A DNA stretch of 64,000 bases from Sodiomyces alkalinus F11 (taxonomy: Eukaryota; Ascomycota; Sordariomycetes; Glomerellales; Plectosphaerellaceae): contig NW_021167081.1 of assembly GCF_003711515.1 (NCBI RefSeq), forward strand, positions 3,280,483-3,344,482. The letters run 5' to 3'. Numbering within the stretch: the first letter of the stretch is position 1; every line of letters starts with the position of its first letter. The position numbers and the translations under genes are program-made. The notes under the pieces are model-generated. The model saw nothing but the letters and a program-made list of their open reading frames with translations, was not told where the DNA came from and ran no database searches. Shown piece after piece: positions 60,593 to 64,000 of the stretch.

Positions 60593-60882
60593 GGGTGCTT
60601 TAGTAGGTTATAACGATTATAACTATAAAATATATAATCCTCGGTCTAGGAAGACTACTTAGCATCGTGACGTTTATATACTAGAAAACCAGTTTCTAAC
60701 TTCTTCTTTAGATACTATAATATATAGAAATAACCCTATAACCTATATAAGTAATAATAATAAGTCTCCTACTATAAATATACCGTAGTCAGAACCGGTT
60801 TCCTACCCCGAGTCTTATCTACTCGCCGAGTACTATAATAATACTAAATGTATGTTTAGGTCTATATAAACCGAAGAAGAAG

Positions 60883-60939
<57 letters not shown>

Positions 60940-61140
60940 TATCGATGCTTACTATATTAATAGATAGCGAAAGCGTAAAGAAGCTTTATGAAAATCCTGA
61001 ATCTCATCAACGTGTAAAGCATATAGACCGTCTGTATCACTACTATAGACAATAGCTTGAAAATAAGAAAATAAAAGTCGTTTATATAAATACTAAATTT
61101 ACTATAGCCGATATAATAACTAACGGGTCTGCCTAAAGAT
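60593..61140 (+). pseudogene. Copia D C-terminal stub lacking RT
   Basis: Resumes ALVGYNDYNYKIYNPRSRKT and HRDVYILENQF, the end of Copia integrase. Then an acidic stretch, the (AAT)n poly-Asn run at 60883-60939, and directly ILIDSESVKKLYENPESHQRV and KHIDRLYHYYRQQLENKKI, the end of RNase H. The RT domain and the first part of RNase H, expected in between, are absent. Confidence 0.83.
60883..60939. repeat. (AAT)n microsatellite, in frame as poly-Asn
   Basis: About 19 units. It sits exactly where the Copia D RT is missing. Confidence 0.95.
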
Positions 61141-61520
61141 TTATATAATACCCTATACGATTATATAAATTTAAACTATGAAGACGATACGTTGCCTGAC
61201 TATGATATACTACCTTATAACCGAATTCGAGAATTAAAATACTAAGGTCCATGACTAGGTCTTTTATATTCTGACTTTCCTAGGTATTAATACATAGGTT
61301 CTTTACCTACGGGTTTTCCTAGTACTATAAAAAAGGGTCTTCGAATTTTCCTTTTATAAGAAATCAAGGGGTTTTAAAATTTTCCCTTAGAGGTTCTATT
61401 GTATTCTTCCTTATATCATTATTCCTAGTTAGTTAACTAGGGTTTCTACACTATAACTATATAATATATACACTCGTTTTAAGATACTCCTTCTTATATA
61501 AGAACTAGCTTACGGGGGGG
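61140..61520 (+). other. Copia D 3' untranslated part and polypurine tract
   Basis: No coherent coding. Ends with the purine run ACGGGGGGG (61512-61520), a good polypurine tract, directly before the LTR start TGTTAATATT. Confidence 0.7.
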
Positions 61521-61599
61521 TGTTAATATTATTACTAATAATGTCCTTCGAGTATGCCCTTTATACTCGAATAAAGGATATCTTCCCCTTAAGCCTAGA
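61521..61599 (+). repeat. Copia D 3' LTR, right-truncated by Copia G
   Basis: 79 bp starting TGTTAATATTATTACTAATA. Its last 22 bp match the left edge of the D 5' LTR (54915-54936). The rest is displaced beyond Copia G, outside the window. Confidence 0.75.
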
Positions 61600-61885
61600 T
61601 ATCGCACGTCAAAAGGCACTTGGATAATGAACTTAGTAGAGCAGAAATCTCGTGTGTGTGTATTATGTCAAGTTATATCTAGCAGAGTCTTTTATACCCT
61701 TAATTTAGGTGGTGAAGACTCTGTTATGGGTACTAAGTTATTTAGATCCTATCCGGTGTTTTCCGGTATCCGCCCCTATTATATCATAATACGTAAGGTC
61801 CCCGATATCCGAAGCCCTTAATTATAGCATGGAGCCCCCCTAGATCCCCTATAGACCACGTTATCGTCCGTGTGCCTATACGACA
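61600..61885 (-). repeat. Copia G 3' LTR (286 bp)
   Basis: Minus strand begins TGTCGTATAGGCACACGGAC and ends GACGTGCGATA. Collinear with the E and F LTRs. Internal side: CACCCCCTTAGTTAAGG, the reverse complement of the E polypurine tract. The open frame 61627-61821 within it is incidental. Confidence 0.93.
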
Positions 61886-64000
61886 CACCCCCTTAGTTAA
61901 GGTGGGTCTTCCCAGGTTAACTAACTAATTAGAGGCTTCAGTTTAAACTAAACGCTCTTAACTTTTCCATTAAAGAATCAACTGCTAGGGGAAAACGCCC
62001 TCGTAAAAGGGATCTAAATCCGCCCTATTTAACCATTTAATTTAATTCTATCTTAATTAGTTCCTTAATCCTGATTAGCCGGATCTACTTAATCGGATCT
62101 ATATCTATCGGATCTACTACGCCCTCGAGGGCCTTTATAGTCGCTACGGCCGTGGCTTTAGCGCGTTTAATCTCTTCGTGTAGTCGTTTAGCCCCTTAAT
62201 ACGATCCTTTTAATTAGTTAAATTAAGCTATTACTATAATCTTTTAATCCCTGCCTCCGGTAATACCTTCGTTAAACCGTCCGCGATAACCTCCTTCGTG
62301 TTAACGTATATAACCTTAAAGAGGCCCTGCTATACTAACTAATATACCCACTAGTTATAAATATCGACGTGCTATAGCCTTATTCGTAGGCGTTATACGT
62401 TCTTATTAATAAGGTTAATAGTCTACTAATTATCGTAGTATAGCTATAGTTACTATTACTCTAACCGAAGCTCTAAATCCCTTAATATCCGGCTAACGAA
62501 TAATATCTCTTTAGCGGCCTCTATAAGAGCGAGTAGTTCCGATTCTATTAACGATATTATAAACGTCGGTTATTTACCCGCCTTCTAGTTAACGGTGCCG
62601 CCGAAGAGCTTTATCGTATATCCTTACAAACTCTTACGGTCTAGGTTATCCCTAAAGGACGCGTTATTTACGGTTAGGAAAAGTCTATCCCCTCCGAATT
62701 CTAGGTAGTAGTGCCTCGTGTAGTATAAGAATAGCAGCACTTATTAAGCTCTCTTAAGGTGGTTAGAGGAGGGATTAACGTTATATTAGAAAAGCTTCGA
62801 ATAGGCGAACGCGATATCGGGTCTTATTATAATACTGGTATATAGCATAGAACCGATTATACCCTAGTACTAACGGACCTCGGGAATCAACGCGCGCGTG
62901 CCGTCGCGTGGTATTAACGGCTCTATGAATAATAGGACCTTTAGTGGTGATCGGCAGAGTATATCTACGCAGTATTTAACTGCGATCTTCTCCACGTAAG
63001 AGAATTATAATAGCTATAACCTACGGGTGGCTCTATCCCTTAGGACCTTAATTCCCAGGAACTAACGGATTTCTTCGCCTCCTAATAACCTATAACTTCG
63101 CTTAAGTGTATCCTCGAGGTCGTCGGTATCCGTCTTACAGTCTTTATAGTATATAAGTCCGATATCGTTAACGTAGAACAATAGGATTAAACCGTCGCGG
63201 ATTATAATATAGGAGTTATTAGGGACGGCTATAAAGCCTATCCTCTATAGTATACCGCTGAATTCCTTTTGCTATAGTAGTGGCGATACCCTTAAACCGA
63301 AGAGGGCTTTCTGTAGTAGTAGGACCTTACCTAGTACTTCGTAGCCTTACGGCATCTTTATAAATAGCTCTTCTTTAAGGCTAGCATTAACGAACGCATT
63401 AACGGTATCGAACTGCCTTATCTCCAGATTAAATTATACGGCGATCGCTATTAGTATACGGAAGGACCGCGAGGCTAATATAGCGGCGTAGTTATCTTCT
63501 ATTTCTAACTATTTTTATTAATCCCCTCGCACTATAAGGCGTGCCTTATACTTAAGAAGGGTGCCCTCCTTATTAAATTTATAGGTATATTACCTATCTA
63601 TAAGTAAGGACTTATTACTTATTAGCCTGATTACCGCCTACCTTCTACTAATAGCCTATCTATTAGTGCCCCTTAAGGTATTTCCCCTCGGCCTATAACT
63701 ACCGCTCCCGTAACGGCTAAAGGCGTATATCGTGGTAGTGGTTTAGAAGAGGCAGGAGATCCTCGCGGGTTATATACGATAGCGGCTAGGAGGAATTAGA
63801 GGGAGTAGAATCTATAGCACCGACGTCGCGGTCGTTAATAGCTTACTTCCTCGCGCGTATAGGGTTATAAGTCCTTCCAGCGTTAAAGAACGCCTTCTAG
63901 ACATTATCGTTCTGCACCTTCTCGGTCTTATAGATACTTACGATAGATAGGCGCGCGGCTACTAGGCATACGGCTAATAGGCACCCCTTAGGGGTATCCA
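61886..64000 (-). pseudogene. pol: Copia G pol, RT and RNase H (partial)
   Basis: Collinear in reverse with Copia E 46330-48450. The RT catalytic box at 63164-63175 reads YVND. The RNase H end near 62240-62300 corresponds to the ADGLTK-type motif of E (SLTKVLPK). RIP stops are present. The window ends in the integrase-RT hinge. Confidence 0.87.

Larger units (their letters stand above)
54915..61599 (+). mobile_element. Ty1/Copia element D with RT deleted and two retroposons inserted
   Basis: Partial 5' LTR, PBS, ~840 bp leader, gag, protease, integrase, then a C-terminal RNase H stub and a partial 3' LTR. A SINE (57827-58329) and a LINE II copy (59209-60592) interrupt it. RT is missing: the frame passes from the integrase end through a poly-Asn (AAT)n into the RNase H C-terminus. 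RIP is lighter than in E/F, and CA and TG dinucleotides are more common. Confidence 0.85.
61600..64000 (-). mobile_element. Ty1/Copia element G, 3' end only (partial)
   Basis: Minus-strand element of the E/F family: 3' LTR at 61600-61885 and 3' pol running past the window end. Inserted in the Copia D 3' LTR. Its LTR keeps many CA/TG, so it is less mutated than E and F. Confidence 0.9.

Noticed and set aside
61627..61821. Open frame starting with ATG on the plus strand
   Set aside because: Entirely inside the Copia G LTR, antisense to its transcription.

Overview
This window is eukaryotic and almost certainly from a filamentous ascomycete fungus (Pezizomycotina). I see no intact host gene in its 64 kb. 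It is a transposon graveyard heavily mutated by RIP (repeat-induced point mutation). CpA and TpG are strongly depleted, TpA is in large excess, and CpG is kept. Reading the frames with TAA/TAG as former CAA/CAG/TGG restores long retroelement proteins. Nearly all long open frames are antisense or off-frame shadows of these wrecks. The families present (Ty3/Gypsy with a chromodomain-like tail, several Ty1/Copia, Tad/I-like LINEs, a Fot1/pogo DNA transposon, a tRNA-derived SINE) fit that host.

Layout. 1-2.3 kb: an unrecognised broken reading frame on the minus strand, AT-rich spacer and a (TTA)n microsatellite. 2.3-7.5 kb: Gypsy I (+), flanked by a ~220 bp inverted repeat. 7771-8085: a solo LTR with a CTCTT target-site duplication (TSD). 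8.1-31.9 kb: Copia C (+) in three pieces. Copia B (-, 9438-25002, TSD TACTA) is inserted in it, Gypsy II (-, 13293-23055, TSD CCCTC) is inserted in B, and a Fot1/pogo transposon (25455-27461, TA target) sits separately in C. 31.9-37.9 kb: Copia A (+), same family as B. 37.9-41.3 kb: LINE I (+). 41.3-42.4 kb: a Gypsy integrase fragment. 42.4-54.9 kb: Copia F (+) with Copia E (+) inserted 17 bp into its 5' LTR (TSD GCACG), so the two look tandem. 54.9-61.6 kb: Copia D (+), without its reverse transcriptase and carrying a SINE and a 5'-truncated LINE II whose 3' tails match. 61.6-64 kb: the 3' end of Copia G (-), an E/F relative, which runs off the window.

How the parts relate. TSDs and nesting give an insertion order: C, then B, then Gypsy II; F, then E; D, then LINE II, the SINE and G. 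RIP removed function through base context: TpG-context Asp, Cys and His codons were destroyed (YVDD to YVND in six of six Copia copies, zinc-knuckle Cys/His to Tyr), while CpG-context catalytic Asp codons survived. The Copia elements share a primer-binding site that fits half-tRNA-iMet priming. The SINE was probably mobilised by the LINE II machinery. Coordinates of degenerate coding segments are approximate; LTR, TSD, PBS and motif coordinates were counted base by base.
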